Both the position numbers and the translations under genes were made by a program. Under the pieces are notes generated by a model. The model had not been told where the DNA came from and made no database searches. It saw only the letters and a program-made list of their open reading frames with translations. This document shows positions 1 to 11,131 of a DNA stretch of 64,000 nt, piece after piece; position 1 is the first letter of the stretch, and every line of letters begins with the position of its first letter. The stretch is from Takakia lepidozioides (Eukaryota; Streptophyta; Takakiopsida; Takakiales; Takakiaceae): positions 27,280,001 through 27,344,000 of the forward strand of contig CM060731.1 of the NCBI GenBank assembly GCA_030704615.1, in the 5' to 3' direction.

Positions 1-12
1 GCATGATTTGGG

Positions 13-411
13 ATGGTGCAGCGCACTGACGTCCCCAGACAACCATTTCCGCTTCCACAGCCTCCACCACCGACCCCTGTGAGAGCAAGAACAATGGGAG
101 GCGACAGCTCTAAGCATCCTACACACCGTTGGGGGAAACCGAAGAGGCGGCGACCTCCCTCAAAAGTGAACGAGACAAGGATGGGGAATGCACTTCGGAT
201 GAACTGTACAATCCAGAGCTCGACAGAAGTACCCTCACCAGGCTTCGGGCGTGTGTATCAAATGGCCACGACAGGCTCAGCTGTTCGCAATGAGGTGTAC
301 ACCATCACCATTTCAGAATTACCCACCTGCAATTGCACCGACTTCCAGATCATGGCGAACAAGGGGGCATCATACTGCCCTTGCAAGCATCTGTACTACG
401 TGTACCTATAG
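13..411 (+). pseudogene. SWIM zinc-finger protein, C-terminal fragment (MULE-like family)
   Basis: The frame ends with a SWIM-type zinc finger: a CxC pair (CNC) followed about 15 residues later by CPCKH, then LYYVYL and a stop. SWIM fingers bind DNA or protein and commonly form the C-terminus of MULE transposases. The preceding region (STEVPSPGFGRVY) closely parallels the C-terminus of the minus-strand gene at 57.9-61.4 kb (STEVPDPGYGRVF), so the two are members of one family. An in-frame stop lies just before the ATG at 13. The rest of the gene is therefore either outside the window on another exon or lost. Probably a relic; an exon of a gene extending left is possible. Confidence 0.6.
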
Positions 412-765
412 AGACTCCGGTGTAATTCCACAACTCATCACTTCATACATGCACCAGGGTTGAGCCCCCAAGAGGTGCACACTCTTCTGAATATGGATCC
501 AAGGGACCAGTGAGCTTGGCTTGCGGTCCCAACACAATGGTGCGCCCATCCTTTTCGGATAGTAGAACTGTACTGCTGCAAGTAGCTCTGACTCTGGCCA
601 CAGAAAGATCCGACTTATGTCTTGCCTACCAGTAACCTGTTTTGCTCGAACTAAGATAATACTATGTCATTCACTTGTGTTTCCACGTGCATGTATTTTT
701 GTGTGTTGGAGGGTTCATGTTTTTCTGCTCTCCCAAACTTTGCTTTCCTCATTCGACCCCGGCAA

Positions 766-884
766 GGAAATGCGGCACCGCATTTCCAAGTAACGTCGTA
801 GGTACTGGTAGATGTGGCCTTCGCCAACGCCAAACCGCCCACAAATTTTGAACGTGCGAACCCTAATGCGGCACCGCATTTCCC
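766..884. repeat. Two palindromes with core TGCGG-CA-CCGCA
   Basis: Positions 766-787 form an inverted repeat with 10-bp arms GGAAATGCGG and CCGCATTTCC around a CA dinucleotide. Positions 865-884 repeat the core AATGCGGCACCGCATT with slightly shorter symmetry. They lie about 98 bp apart in the same orientation. A dimeric transcription-factor operator or a transposon sub-terminal repeat are both possible. Confidence 0.55.
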
Positions 885-1295
885 AGTTGAGTCGCAAACC
901 TTTCCCGCCGAATACCCGAAGATGACAGAATTGTGAAGTACTGCAGACTCTATTGGTGCAGACGCTATTGGTTCAATCGCGGCAAAAAGGTCAGCTTCAT
1001 TCCAATGTTAAGGCATGTAAAACCGCGGAATACTCTATACAGGCCAGTATGCGATGTCTTTTTGCCGTGGTATACTGGATTTCTCGTTGCACAGTCACTC
1101 ATTTCCATGAGTGGATCTAAAAAACCATGAGCGGACTTGTTACTAACGACATATCTTCGCCGCATTACAGGATCTGGAACTTCCAAAAACGGCAAGGTCA
1201 AATAAAAAACTATTATTTTAATATTTGTTTAATCTGTTGCATTTCCAAATTTGGAGGAGTCCGCTCATGAAATCCGCATGTCTTAGACTTCGGCT

Positions 1296-1340
1296 CACCG
1301 CTCATGCGGCTCATGCGGCTCATGGCTCATGGCTCATGGT
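1296..1340. repeat. GCTCATG(CG) short tandem repeat
   Basis: Five near-consecutive GCTCATG units, the first two with a CG spacer, just upstream of the truncated retrotransposon. Confidence 0.7.
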
Positions 1341-1413
1341 TTCTACTCATGAAATAGTAAACCTCGACTCAGCTCAAGGATCTAATGTCAAAGGGGTACA
1401 TCCGGCCGAGTAA

Positions 1414-4035
1414 GTCACCTCACGGAGCCCGGTGCTATTCGCAGACAAGAACGATGGGACGCTGCGGATATGTGTCAATTACAGGGCCCTGAATAAGGTG
1501 ACTATCAAGAACCGGTACCCTTTGCCAAGGATCGATGACCTCTTCGATCGGTTGGCAGGAGCGAAGTATTTCAGCCGGATTGATTTGCGCTCTGGGTATC
1601 ATCAGATCCGAGTGGCGGAAGGAGATGAGGAGAAGACCGCGTGCAGGACAAGATATGGTTTGTATGAGTTCTTGGTGATGCCTTTTGGGCTCACCAACGC
1701 ACCCGCAACTTTTAGCACGCTAATGAACAGCCTTTTCCAGGAGTGGTTGGACGACTTTGTGATCGTGTACATCGACGATATCTTGGTGTACTCGAAAACA
1801 AAGGAAGAGCACCTGGAGCACCTCAAAAGGGTGTTCCAGAAATTACGGGAAGGGAAGCTGTATGCCAAAGCTTCAAAGTGCGAATTCGGGGTCACAAAAG
1901 TGGAGTTCTTGGGGCATGTGATTACACAGGATGGGATCAAAATGGATGACAGAAAGGTGAGAGCAATCTTGGACTAGGAGCCTCCGACTTCGGTCCCAGG
2001 AGTGCGATCCTTCTTAGGACTCGCCTCCTATTACCGAAAGTATGTGAGAAATTTCGCCAAGATCGCGGGGCCGCTGTCAGACCTCTTATGTAAATCCAAA
2101 GTCTGGGTATGGAACACCTTTTATGGCCAAGCTTTTGCCGAGTTGAAGCAACGGATGGCGGAAGCTCCAGTCCTGAAAATCCCGGAGTTCGACCGTCCAT
2201 TTGAGATTCATACGGATGCGTCGGACTTCGCGATTGGAGGTGTACTCATGTAGGATGGACGTCCAGTGGCTTACGAAAGTAAGAAACTGAATGAAGTGGA
2301 GTGACGATGGCCAACGCACGAGAAAGAGATGAAGGCAGTGGTGCATTGCCTTGAGCTTTGGCGCCACTATGTTGGTTCCAACCCGGTGAAGGTGTTCATG
2401 GACAATGTCACGGTGAAGTATTTTGCCACACAGCCTAAGTTGTCCCCAAAACAACTTAGGTGACAAGACACTTTGGCGGTGTTCGACGTGGATATCCAGT
2501 ACAAACCGAGATGGGACAATGTGGTGGCCGATGCTTTAAGTAGAAAGCAGTAGCTTATGTTAGTGTACAAGGGCGAGACGGCGCTCCAGAGGAAGATCCG
2601 GAAGTCTTACCAGAAGGATGAGATGGCGAAGTCCGTGATGCGGGACTTGAGGATGGGGGTTAAATCGCAGTTCCACTTGCAAAATGGACTGCTCCGGTAT
2701 AAGCAAAAACATCTCTATGTGCCGATGGGAGGGATCAGAGATAGTCTCTTAAGAGAATGCCATGATGGCCCGCTTGCGGGCCACGGCGGAGCCAAGCGCA
2801 CCGCGCCACTCTTGAAGAAAGAGTATTTTTGGCCCAAACTGAGGGAGGAGGCCGATGAGTATGTCAAGACATGCACCACATGCCAACAAAACCGGAGCGA
2901 GTACAAAAAGCAAGTCGGGCTGTTACAACCCTTGCCGATTCCAGAGGGGTCTTGGGAAAGTGTCTCGATAGATTTCATGACTGTTATGCCGCTATCAAAA
3001 GGATTCGATGCAATCATGGTGGTGGTGGATAGGTTCAGTAAAATGGGCCATTTCATCCCCACCAAGGAGACGGTAACGGCGTAGGAAACGGGGCGACTTT
3101 ACTTTGCCCACGTCTTCAAGCATCATGGACTCCCGAAGGATATTGTCTCGGACCGCGATCCAAAGTTTACAAGTAAGTTTTGGAGGGCACTTTGGAAGAA
3201 AATGGGGACGAGGCTCAAAATGAGCACCGCCTTCCGACCTACGACGGACGGCCAAACGGAAAGGGTGAATTCCGTGGTGAAACAGATCTTGTGGAATTAC
3301 GTGTCGGCAGATCAATCGGACTGGGTGGAGCACTTGGATGCGGCAGAGTTCTGTTATAATAACACAAAATATTCCGCAATGGGAGTTTCCCCTTTTGTAT
3401 TGGTCTATGGAAAAGCACCTCTGGTGCCGACAAGTTGGGCCGCCCAAGACGTTGAGGAACCGGCAGCAACGGCAGTGCTGGAAGAACGCGAGCGTTTGTT
3501 GAAGCTCGCAAAGCACAACATTGCCAAAGCTAGGAAACGGTATGAACGGCAGGCGAATCGGAAGCGGAGGGAGGTTAAGTTTGAGGCAGGCACGGAGGTC
3601 TGGTTGAACATCAAAAAAATTCGACTACCTCCGGAAATGAGTCCGAAGTTCGTACCTCCGTATGCAGGACCCTTTCGCATCCGGAAGGTTATGAATGAGG
3701 ATGTGTATGAATTGGAGCTGCCGGCAAACAGCAAGGTGCATCCGGTATTCCACGTCTCCTTTTTGAAGCCTTACTTCAAAGATGAAGCGCGTCCAAATCG
3801 GCCTCAAGTGTTGCGTCCGCCACCTATGCTGTTGGATCATGAAAATGAACCTCAGTACAAGGTGGAGGCAGTGCTTAAGTCGAGGAGGTTCAAGAATCGA
3901 GAAATGGAGTATCTCGTGAAATGGAAGGGCTATCATCATGTGGAGGCATCTTGGGTGCGTGCCTCAGAAATGGGGAACGCATCCGAGGCGGTTGCAGCTT
4001 TCGAAGGGCGACCTCAAAAGCGGAAGAAGCGTTGA
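1414..4035 (+). pseudogene. Ty3/gypsy chromovirus pol polyprotein (5'-truncated, six in-frame stops)
   Basis: One reading frame from 1414 to 4035 contains, in order: reverse transcriptase (1432-1977, catalytic YIDD at 1768-1779), RNase H (TDAS near 2210), integrase HHCC zinc finger (CHDGPLAGH ... CTTCQQ, about 2757-2895), integrase core (IDF near 2970; SDRDPKF near 3150; DGQTERVN near 3250) and a C-terminal chromodomain (YKVEAVL ... YLVKWKGY ... ASWVRASEM, about 3856-3975). The chromodomain places it among the chromoviruses. Gag, protease and the 5' LTR are missing. Stops fall at about 1975, 2251, 2302, 2461, 2551 and 3082 without any frameshift; at least four look like single C-to-T or G-to-A changes. 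A polypurine tract and 3' LTR follow directly. Dead element; family assignment is firm. Confidence 0.93.
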
Positions 4036-4055
4036 TGGGGACATCAACCTTGGAG

Positions 4056-4069
4056 CGTGGGGGAGGAAA
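4056..4069 (+). other. Polypurine tract
   Basis: The purine run GCGTGGGGGAGGAAA sits about 20 bp after the pol stop and immediately before TGCATGC. This is the expected primer for plus-strand synthesis and marks the start of the 3' LTR. Confidence 0.8.
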
Positions 4070-5680
4070 TGCATGCTTAGCCCGGCTTAGCTAGCTCAGG
4101 AATCCGATTGCAAAAACTTGTATTGTACAAATTTTGTTATAAAGTTTTCCAAATATTGTGTATTCATATTTTATTTGGAATGGTGATGCATGGTATGGTT
4201 GGCTAAGTGTGTAGAATGCATACTAGCTTACAAAAGTGGGAGAGGTAAATTGGATTAATCGTGTGTTTGCGTAGTGCCGAAATCGGGTGACTCCCATCCA
4301 AGGGGCAAGGAAACTTGCACCTTCGTTGGGAGTTCACGTGCTAGTGCGCACCTGGCGCGTGCGAGTACTATAACTGCGCTACCGAGGGGGTTGCCTTGTA
4401 GTGCGGGCTAACGCGGAAGCTCCGTGCTTCCGTTCACGTACTATAATCGTGTAGCCTCGAGACGAAGTCGTAGTGCGGCTTCGGCGTGTTCCCATACCTC
4501 AGGCCAGCATTCCAAGGCGGACCCAATTGTAGTGATTGGGGCGCACGGTTGGTTCAAGGTTATCTTCCTAGTAAAAAAGGGTTCAAGGCGAACCCTTGCT
4601 CAAGGTGATGCCAAAAGCGACATCACGAGCGGTCGCAAGCAAATGTTGTTGCAGTAAGACGATTCGATCCTCGAGGAGGATCGTTCCTTGGCCTTGAAGT
4701 GGGTCAAGAAGAGTGCACTGGGAGGAGCTTGAGAGGCTCCACCCTTGGCCGAGACTTGGAGGAAGTCGGCCGAACTAGCTAGTGGAGAGTAGAGTCAAGT
4801 GGGGGTTTGGTTCTTTGCCATGAGACGCCATGGTACGGAAACAAACTCCGTGATGTGAGATGCCACAACTTGGATGTTCGTTTCTACAAAATGGACAAGT
4901 CGATGAGGACATCGACTCCCTGTTGGTAGGGGTGTGTGTCGCAGCCCTTTGCCTTGAGGGCAGGGGGTCGGGACGCAGAGGGGCTGCCCTTGTGGTGGGG
5001 GCGGTGGCAGCAATAGGTACGGGGCGGGGGGGGGGGGGGGGCTGAAGCAACCTTGAGTGCCCAAGGCACTCAAGGAGGCGGAGGCACTCACTAGGTGGAG
5101 CCCTGCACACCGGGTTGCGGTGGGGGTGGCTCCACAAGGGGTGGTGGTAGCTTAGTGGGACTTACTGGGGGTGACATAGGACTCACCATGGGGGCGGAGA
5201 CCTTGTGGTAGGAGTCGTGGGGAGTCTTGGGACTCATCACGGTCCAAGGGGACCGTGGTGGGTGGGCCAAGATTCACCGCGACTCATCACCGGGAATCGA
5301 GGTTTTCGTGGTGGTTCGCCATAAAATGGTGGTGTTGTTTGCGAAACCCCCGCGGACAGTCACAGAAGTATATATAGGGAGTAGTAACCCCGAGAACAGT
5401 GCAAGCCCGTTGGTGACCAAAAACTAGTGAGTAAGCGTGCGAGCCGGAAAGTGACCAAGGTGTGGGGAGCTATTCCGGATTGCCATCGACCAAAGGGAAT
5501 TTTCACTAGGCCCAAATTGGGAGAGGGTCTTGTGGAGGAGTAAAGGGGGACCGTTATGTCCCGGTGAGCAGCCGAAGCTCCAAGTTGGCCCGGCGGCCAG
5601 TTAGGGAGTTAGGCGCACGCACCAAAGCGAATAACTATGACTTGAAGGGGAGTTTACCGAAGTGAGGTGCGCGACATACA
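4070..5680 (+). mobile_element. 3' LTR of the chromovirus (about 1.6 kb)
   Basis: The LTR starts TGCATGC after the polypurine tract and ends near GCGACATACA (TG...CA). The end was set by comparing with the inverted partial copy at about 39.31-39.78 kb, where homology stops at the same place. A TATA box (TATATATA, 5369-5376) within GAAGTATATATAGG is the likely promoter. A run of 16 G at 5026-5041 interrupts a G-rich stretch. There is no LTR partner upstream, so divergence cannot be used to date the insertion. Confidence 0.75.
5369..5376 (+). promoter_or_regulatory. TATA box of the chromovirus LTR
   Basis: TATATATA in GAAGTATATATAGGG. The equivalent element in the inverted LTR fragment (near 39.61 kb, reverse strand) is conserved as GAAGTATATACAGGG, which supports a functional role. 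Confidence 0.6.
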
Positions 5681-6479
5681 AGCCCTCTTTCTTGTAAAAC
5701 CATGTAAGCTTTGTGATGTGAGGGCTCTCTCCTTAAGAGCTCCACCTCTATAGAGTAAAGTAATGCTTCTCAAACCCTAACATCCATGTTCTCCACGCCA
5801 CAAGGATTTTCCTTTGCAATACATGCAACACCTTGCAACTCAAGAGCTCTCTACCAAGCTCCCTTCAACACTCAAGTGCTAAACTAATCTTTACACTCCA
5901 CACTCACAAGCATAAGGTGATCTTCTTATAGTGAAAAGAGTTGAGAAATGAGAGAAGTGAAAGACCATCAAACCACTCTCATTCATGAAAGAAAACACAC
6001 TAAGACCACACCCTAGTCATTTCAAGTGTGAATCCACTCCATCACTCATATATAAGTCAAGCCAAGGGCACCTTTGCTAAAGGAATCCACCCTACTAACC
6101 CTCACACTCTCTCTCAAGAGCTCAGGCTATGGAGGCTCAACTAGAAGAAGATGAGCCTTCCCAAGCCTCACGTGGAGATAACCCACTCCACATCCCAAGT
6201 GAGATTAGTCATCTCACTTGGCACATGGAACCTAATGAAGTCCCAATGCACAAAATACCAATATAAATATCTAAAATGTCCTAGTTAACTAGAAGTAGGT
6301 AATTCTAGTTAACCATGACTAAAACCATGACAATGATTTTGAAGATGAATCAAAATAGGATGATGAAGAGAACAAGAAAAATCAAAGAAGATAGAGAAGA
6401 CAAAAAATGACAATTATGATAAAATGCTAGAGAGGATGATGAAGAAATATGCCACAGAAGCAGCAACACACTCGAGGAG

Positions 6480-6615
6480 AAATACCTCTTGTCAAAAATG
6501 CCAAAATGAATGTCATACTATGACAGAGTGCCAAATGAAGGAAAACATTGTGCTATCTGTCGAATGAATAACCATTCCACTAGGAAGTGTTATTACAATA
6601 GGAAGACGTCAATAA
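6480..6615 (+). pseudogene. Retrotransposon gag relic with two CCHC zinc knuckles
   Basis: Two CX2CX4HX4C motifs lie close together in two frames: CQKCQNECHTMTEC, then CAICRMNNHSTRKC. Tandem CCHC knuckles are typical of retrotransposon nucleocapsid. A frameshift separates them, and no surrounding pol could be read, so this is a fragment. Confidence 0.6.
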
Positions 6616-8372
6616 AAAAGAGCATAACTTTGGATGTGCACCATGTGCAAGCCTAGCCAAGAAGAAATATTGACCAAGGAAAATGCCAAATGATAGCCGG
6701 CTTTGACCAGAGTCTTCTTTTTATTCTACAGTCAAGAAAATCAGTCACTACTTAGTGGGAATGAAGTTAATGTTCATAGTTGATCATCTATCCTAGCAAG
6801 AGAAAAGACTCTACCACTAACACCCTATTTTTATCTATTTTCTAAGGTTATTACCTATTAGAAATAAATTTCTAAGAGAAAAATTAAAAAATACTATTTA
6901 AGTATGTTTTCGTAACATGAAAACAGAAATATGATTTATAAATTATGATATTACTATTATCTAGCAAATTTCTAAGCATAAAATCTAATTTATGATTTAA
7001 TAATGCAAAAAAATCTCTAAATCTAGACAAATATGCATTAGATAGGGAATCCTCCTAGCTTTCCAATGAACCAAAGATCAGGCAGACATCCCGCACCTAC
7101 ACTAATTCTTATATATCTAAGTAGGTCTCGTTCCTGCATCTACTACATAATATGTCCAATTATTTTTTCATCCCGCGGTTACTACTGCACAAATCAAACA
7201 AACACTGAAATTTCGGTATGGTCAATACATGGGCAATCAACGTTGTTGTTATTATATCCTAACAAACACTGTACGTTATGGTAAACCCAAAATCCCCAAA
7301 TAGACACATGGCCACACTTACTTCTCCACTGCAACCACCCCATAATTCATGAACTTTGGGTAACTAGACATAACCAAGGGGTGAGACAACTCCTCAAAAA
7401 TTTCACTTCACATCCGAAATCCAGATGGCCATGGTTTAACCTCATCAATGCAGGCACGTTCCAAGGTCGACCACCGGACCACACTATACCCCCATGGCTA
7501 TTACCGTGTGTATGTCCCTAAGGGCGTCCATGTCTTTGTCCGGCAAGACTCTGCCCATATATTTTGCTAACTATCCAAGAACTTCATATATTGGCATCAC
7601 CGTCGACAGTACCGCTTTCATCCCTTACAATATATTTTTTGGAGGTCTCATTCTGTCATGATCAATATCTAGATCATTAATCAATTCTGTATAAATATGA
7701 GAAATATGACCCAATCATGCAGGCTCTTCATCAACGAGGTTGGAACACAACACCTCTGACCGTCATTACCGCGGGTGTCAGGGGTGGTGCACATATCCAT
7801 AATATCCAATGTTTGAAAGATAATCTCAACCTACCACTCAAATACATTACGCCTCTCCTACGAGCCTTGCAGTACTTCACAACAACTACATCGCTCACAT
7901 CCCTAAAACTCAATAAACGTAAGATTGAAAGTGACCAGTTAGCAACGGTGTGGCAGGTTCCGGTGCGGATAGAGCCCACCCCTGAAATGGGGCAGTACCC
8001 ACAAGGGGAAGAGGCTCTTACTTACGGTAGCTTCGGTTGGCGTCATATATATATAGATCAGCCCCTAGATGTGTCCGCAGCCTCTCCATCTTGCCAAAAA
8101 AACTCAAACCCGCATATGAAATTCAATATAGGGAAACCGCCCAAAGGGTCGTAATGCCTTCCTAAGGTCCTCAATACTTAATTCCAGAACCCTAGGCCTC
8201 GAGTTCAAGCCCCCACTGGGCTGGTCTGCAATTTCATCCTGTGAATGATAAATTGCCGCCCCCAACAAATATTCATCCATCCAATCAAATCACATGCTAA
8301 ATGGGGGATCCATTGTCAACTCCCTCGATCCCCCATAACTTGCTTGGCTAAAGTCTATTAAATCCTAAATTT

Positions 8373-8446
8373 GCGTCAAAGTAGCAGGATTTGACCCCAT
8401 AATCATCTAGGTGGCACTCATTGTACTAACCAACTAAGCTACTGAC
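8373..8446 (-). tRNA. tRNA-like pseudogene or SINE head
   Basis: Read on the minus strand, the 74-base segment has an A-box-like TAGCTTAGTTGG and a B-box-like GGGGTCAAATCC at tRNA spacing. The first four and last bases can pair (GTCA/TGAC), but the acceptor stem is interrupted. It resembles a decayed tRNA or a tRNA-derived SINE head rather than a working tRNA. Confidence 0.5.
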
Positions 8447-8479
8447 TTAAATTGTTTGTAAATAATAATGTGACGACTT

Positions 8480-8630
8480 ATGTGGGTGTTGACGCCCACA
8501 TGATTTATGGACCTCCCGCAAGCTTTCCAATGAAAAAAACAACAAAACCGAAAGTTTCAATTTTTTATTTTATTTTTAATATGAGGACTATGTGGGTGTT
8601 GACGCCCACATAATTCATGGACCTCCCACA
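8480..8630. repeat. 41-bp direct repeat with internal hairpin
   Basis: TATGTGGGTGTTGACGCCC and the following bases occur at 8480-8520 and again at 8590-8630, exactly 110 bp apart with about four mismatches. Each copy can fold through TGTGGG and CCCACA. Confidence 0.7.
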
Positions 8631-9674
8631 AAATTTCTCCATTTGATTTTGGGTGGCCATATATGCCCGAAAAGCCCCGAAAATGAATGCCAGTGCAAAC
8701 ACTGACCAAAACTCCTCAATTTTGGTCACAAATTCCCTCGTGATACCCTTAAATGCTCACCATTCTGCAGGTCCATTCGATTCAATCTCCAACCATGAAA
8801 AAACTCTGAGCCACAAATCTCGGCGGAAACGTTGCTTCCATCGCGGAGCCAATTATTGGGGTGTAGAGAGATCAACGCTTGGGCCTAAATCTTCACATGC
8901 ACCGTTTTGCCCCACCATTAGACACTCCATTTTTTTTTTTTTCCACCAACAACACTCGATAACGGCTTCATCCTATAAGTTTTAGATCCTTAACACAACA
9001 AAATCCCAATCGACGACTATCACTGGATAAAACCTCTTTTGGATTTTAAAGGGAGCAACTCATTGAATTGAACTCACACATATGGACGCGAATAGCCGCC
9101 TTGGAAAAAAGATCGATTGCGGGCGAACCCTGCGGATTTACGTTTTCTATTGTACCCTCTCAGATGAGTTATGATCGAGTTTTATTCAAGACTTGGTATG
9201 ATATTTCATAGACATTGAAACCAACAACTCTAATCATATGAAAATATGGTCAAGCTATTGCTAGAACAGAAAATTTGGCGTAATATGAGAGTCACTATGC
9301 TCCTCGCCTAATAAGATAAAAAAAAACTTTGAAACCCATCCACTCCCCCTCTTCGGAGAGAGTTCATATCCCCTAAGCAGAAACCCAAATAATAAATTTG
9401 TAAGAACCATCCCCTCTTCTTCTTCAGAGAAAGTTCGAGTCCCCAGGATAATAAATATTTTCAAAACCGCCATTCTCCCCTACCGGACTCGCTTAAAATT
9501 CCTATGATAGAATATGTAGAGACGCGAGGCTCCGGGCTGACCAGCTCAGACAATAACTGTGCCAATAAATTGGGCTATAATAGTAAGACCTAATCGGCGT
9601 GTATGAAGATTTTACGAATAGAATTTAAATGATACATAAAACGTACTAGGTATATTACTCTCTATAGAAAGTTC

Positions 9675-9687
9675 ACTTTACTCAGCA
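9675..9687 (+). repeat. Left 13-bp target-site duplication of a SINE
   Basis: ACTTTACTCAGCA occurs here and at 21680-21692, flanking the two halves of an interrupted tRNA-derived SINE. Confidence 0.75.
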
Positions 9688-9819
9688 TGACAGCCAGCAT
9701 GTAGCCCAGTGGTAATGGCACATACCACGTTGGATGTGCTTGTGGGTTCAAACCACGGTCTGGTGTGTCATAAGGTGTCCACCTTCCTAGCAGAAGGCAA
9801 TAGCCCTTCGGAGTGAAGT
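9688..9819 (+). mobile_element. tRNA-derived SINE, 5' part (interrupted)
   Basis: RNA polymerase III A box TAGCCCAGTGG (9702-9712) and B box GGTTCAAACC (9745-9754) lie at tRNA spacing. The left flank is the 13-bp direct repeat also found after the 3' part. The unit stops at GAAGT (9815-9819), where an LTR retrotransposon has inserted. It continues at 21629. Confidence 0.75.
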
Positions 9820-10176
9820 TTCAAGTTAAATAAGCACAGTGTGAAAACAACTAGAATAAAGCTAGTTATTTGTATTTAACACTTGGATTTAGGTCAAGTG
9901 TTAAATCAGGTGTCAAGTTTAGTTTGACACCTGAACCGCCTTATCTTCACAAGAGCGGCAGTCGCGTAGCTCATCTCTCTCGAGTTGAGCCTGCGCGACC
10001 GAGCTCCTTCATGCGTTTAGATCTGAGTGTGCTTATGATGGGAGTGTAGGTTGTTGTGGGGTGGAGTCCCCATAGCTTGGGGTGCCCCTGGCTCGACTTC
10101 TATTTTAAAGAGTGATAGCGATGGATTTCATATTTCTTGTGTTGAGAGTGTGTGTCCTTTTAGCTTTTGTTTATCA
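9820..10176 (+). repeat. 5' LTR core (A1)
   Basis: Nearly identical over about 357 bp to 21185-21542. The start has lost one base: GAAGT is followed by TTCAAG, where the 3' copy reads TGTCAAG. It contains two strong inverted repeats (ATTTAACACTTG with CAAGTGTTAAAT, and AGGTGTCAA with TTGACACCT). The 88-bp B segment that ends the 3' LTR is absent here, and no tRNA primer-binding site is evident directly downstream. Confidence 0.85.
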
Positions 10177-10762
10177 CTCGAGAGAGATGATGCTACCTAG
10201 TTTTTAGTGCTAAGCTAGATACAATGTTTTTTTAGCACTATTATAATATACATCTTGGGGCAGGAGTCCATCTGGCCCTACTGTTGCCATGGGCTGTGCG
10301 CGCAGATCTAGTTGTCGTCTCTGCTCGTGAGTTTAAAAAAAAAAAAACAAGAGGTGTGGAGGTTGGAGACTTTGATAGTTGACCACAAGGTCTTGGTGAT
10401 GGAGTCTTGCAGTGACCATTGAACTGTCTGCCTGCGCGATTGCGCGATGGGCCCATGGGAGGCGGCCAACATTAGCCATTTCTCTCATATCTGGGATAAC
10501 GAGACACTGCTTTCTTCATCTAAAGCTACAACTGCTCTCTCCCGGCGAAGGGCCCGCGCTGGCTGGGATTTGGTGACCAGCGATATTCCGCCAGCATGAG
10601 TGGGACTGGCTTCCGTTCCATGCAATATTAGGTCTCTCCCGGCTTAAGTTAGTTCCAATTTGCAGGGCAACAAGTCTGCATTGTTTGCTGTCTCTCGCAA
10701 TGGCCATTTGCTGCAGGGTTGGAAGTTCAAGGCACCAGTTACCTTCGCCAATGTGAACGCAT

Positions 10763-11131
10763 TTGACTTCCGGTCACAATGAAGGAGACGAACTTCTGAG
10801 GAATGCTGATGTCGCTGAGATTCTGCACCGGACCACTTTCCCTCGTTCAGTCAAGCTTTCGGGAACAGAGCTCCTTGAGACATATCTGCACCGAATCGGT
10901 CGAAGCGGGCGGTTTGGTCGCAAAGGTGCTGCTTTCAATTTGTTGCTCACAGATCAAGATGAGCGAAACGTCACGAAGATTCAACGTCATTTTAACAAAG
11001 TGATTTCTGAGGTGGCATGGAATGATGATGTTGCAATAGAGGAAGTCTTGAGGGATGCAGGCCTTGCAAGAGCCTCCCTACACAGGTCTGGTAAAACAAG
11101 GCTTTCATGTGGCAGATCTTGGAGAGGGTGA
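10763..11131 (+). pseudogene. Captured DEAD-box RNA helicase fragment (DDX19/LOS4-like C-terminal domain)
   Basis: The translation contains [17 protein letters not shown] (HRIGR near 10889), helicase motif VI of DEAD-box proteins, followed by an IQRHFNK-type segment and a short tail ending in DAGL. This resembles the end of the mRNA-export helicase group (DBP5/DDX19/LOS4). Only the last part of helicase domain 2 is present, and the frame ends shortly after the family's natural C-terminus. It lies inside the retrotransposon between 5' LTR and gag. Capture of a host gene piece is the simplest reading; an older nested insertion is the alternative. Confidence 0.7.

Larger units (their letters stand above)
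412..1409. other. Non-coding stretch with paired palindromes
   Basis: No gene is supported here. It contains two copies of a near-perfect palindrome (about 766-787 and 865-884) and a short GCTCATG-type repeat at about 1296-1340. The stretch ends where the truncated chromovirus pol begins. Confidence 0.5.
5681..9674. other. AT-rich stretch of decayed repeats
   Basis: No intact gene is supported. Recognisable relics are a gag zinc-knuckle pair (about 6480-6615), a 41-bp direct repeat (8480-8520 and 8590-8630) and a minus-strand tRNA-like sequence (8373-8446). Open frames at 7066-7284, 7717-8154 and 8653-8985 have no recognisable motif and biased composition. Confidence 0.5.

Noticed and set aside
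1602-1940. Minus-strand frame opposite the reverse transcriptase
   Set aside because: Shadow frame of the plus-strand RT; it carries no independent motif.
4860-5137. Overlapping frames within the G-rich part of the chromovirus LTR
   Set aside because: They follow from biased composition (GC-rich, G-run) of the LTR and have no coding features.
7717-8154. Open frame of 145 codons
   Set aside because: No recognisable motif, surrounded by decayed repeats, and no supporting splice or promoter signal.
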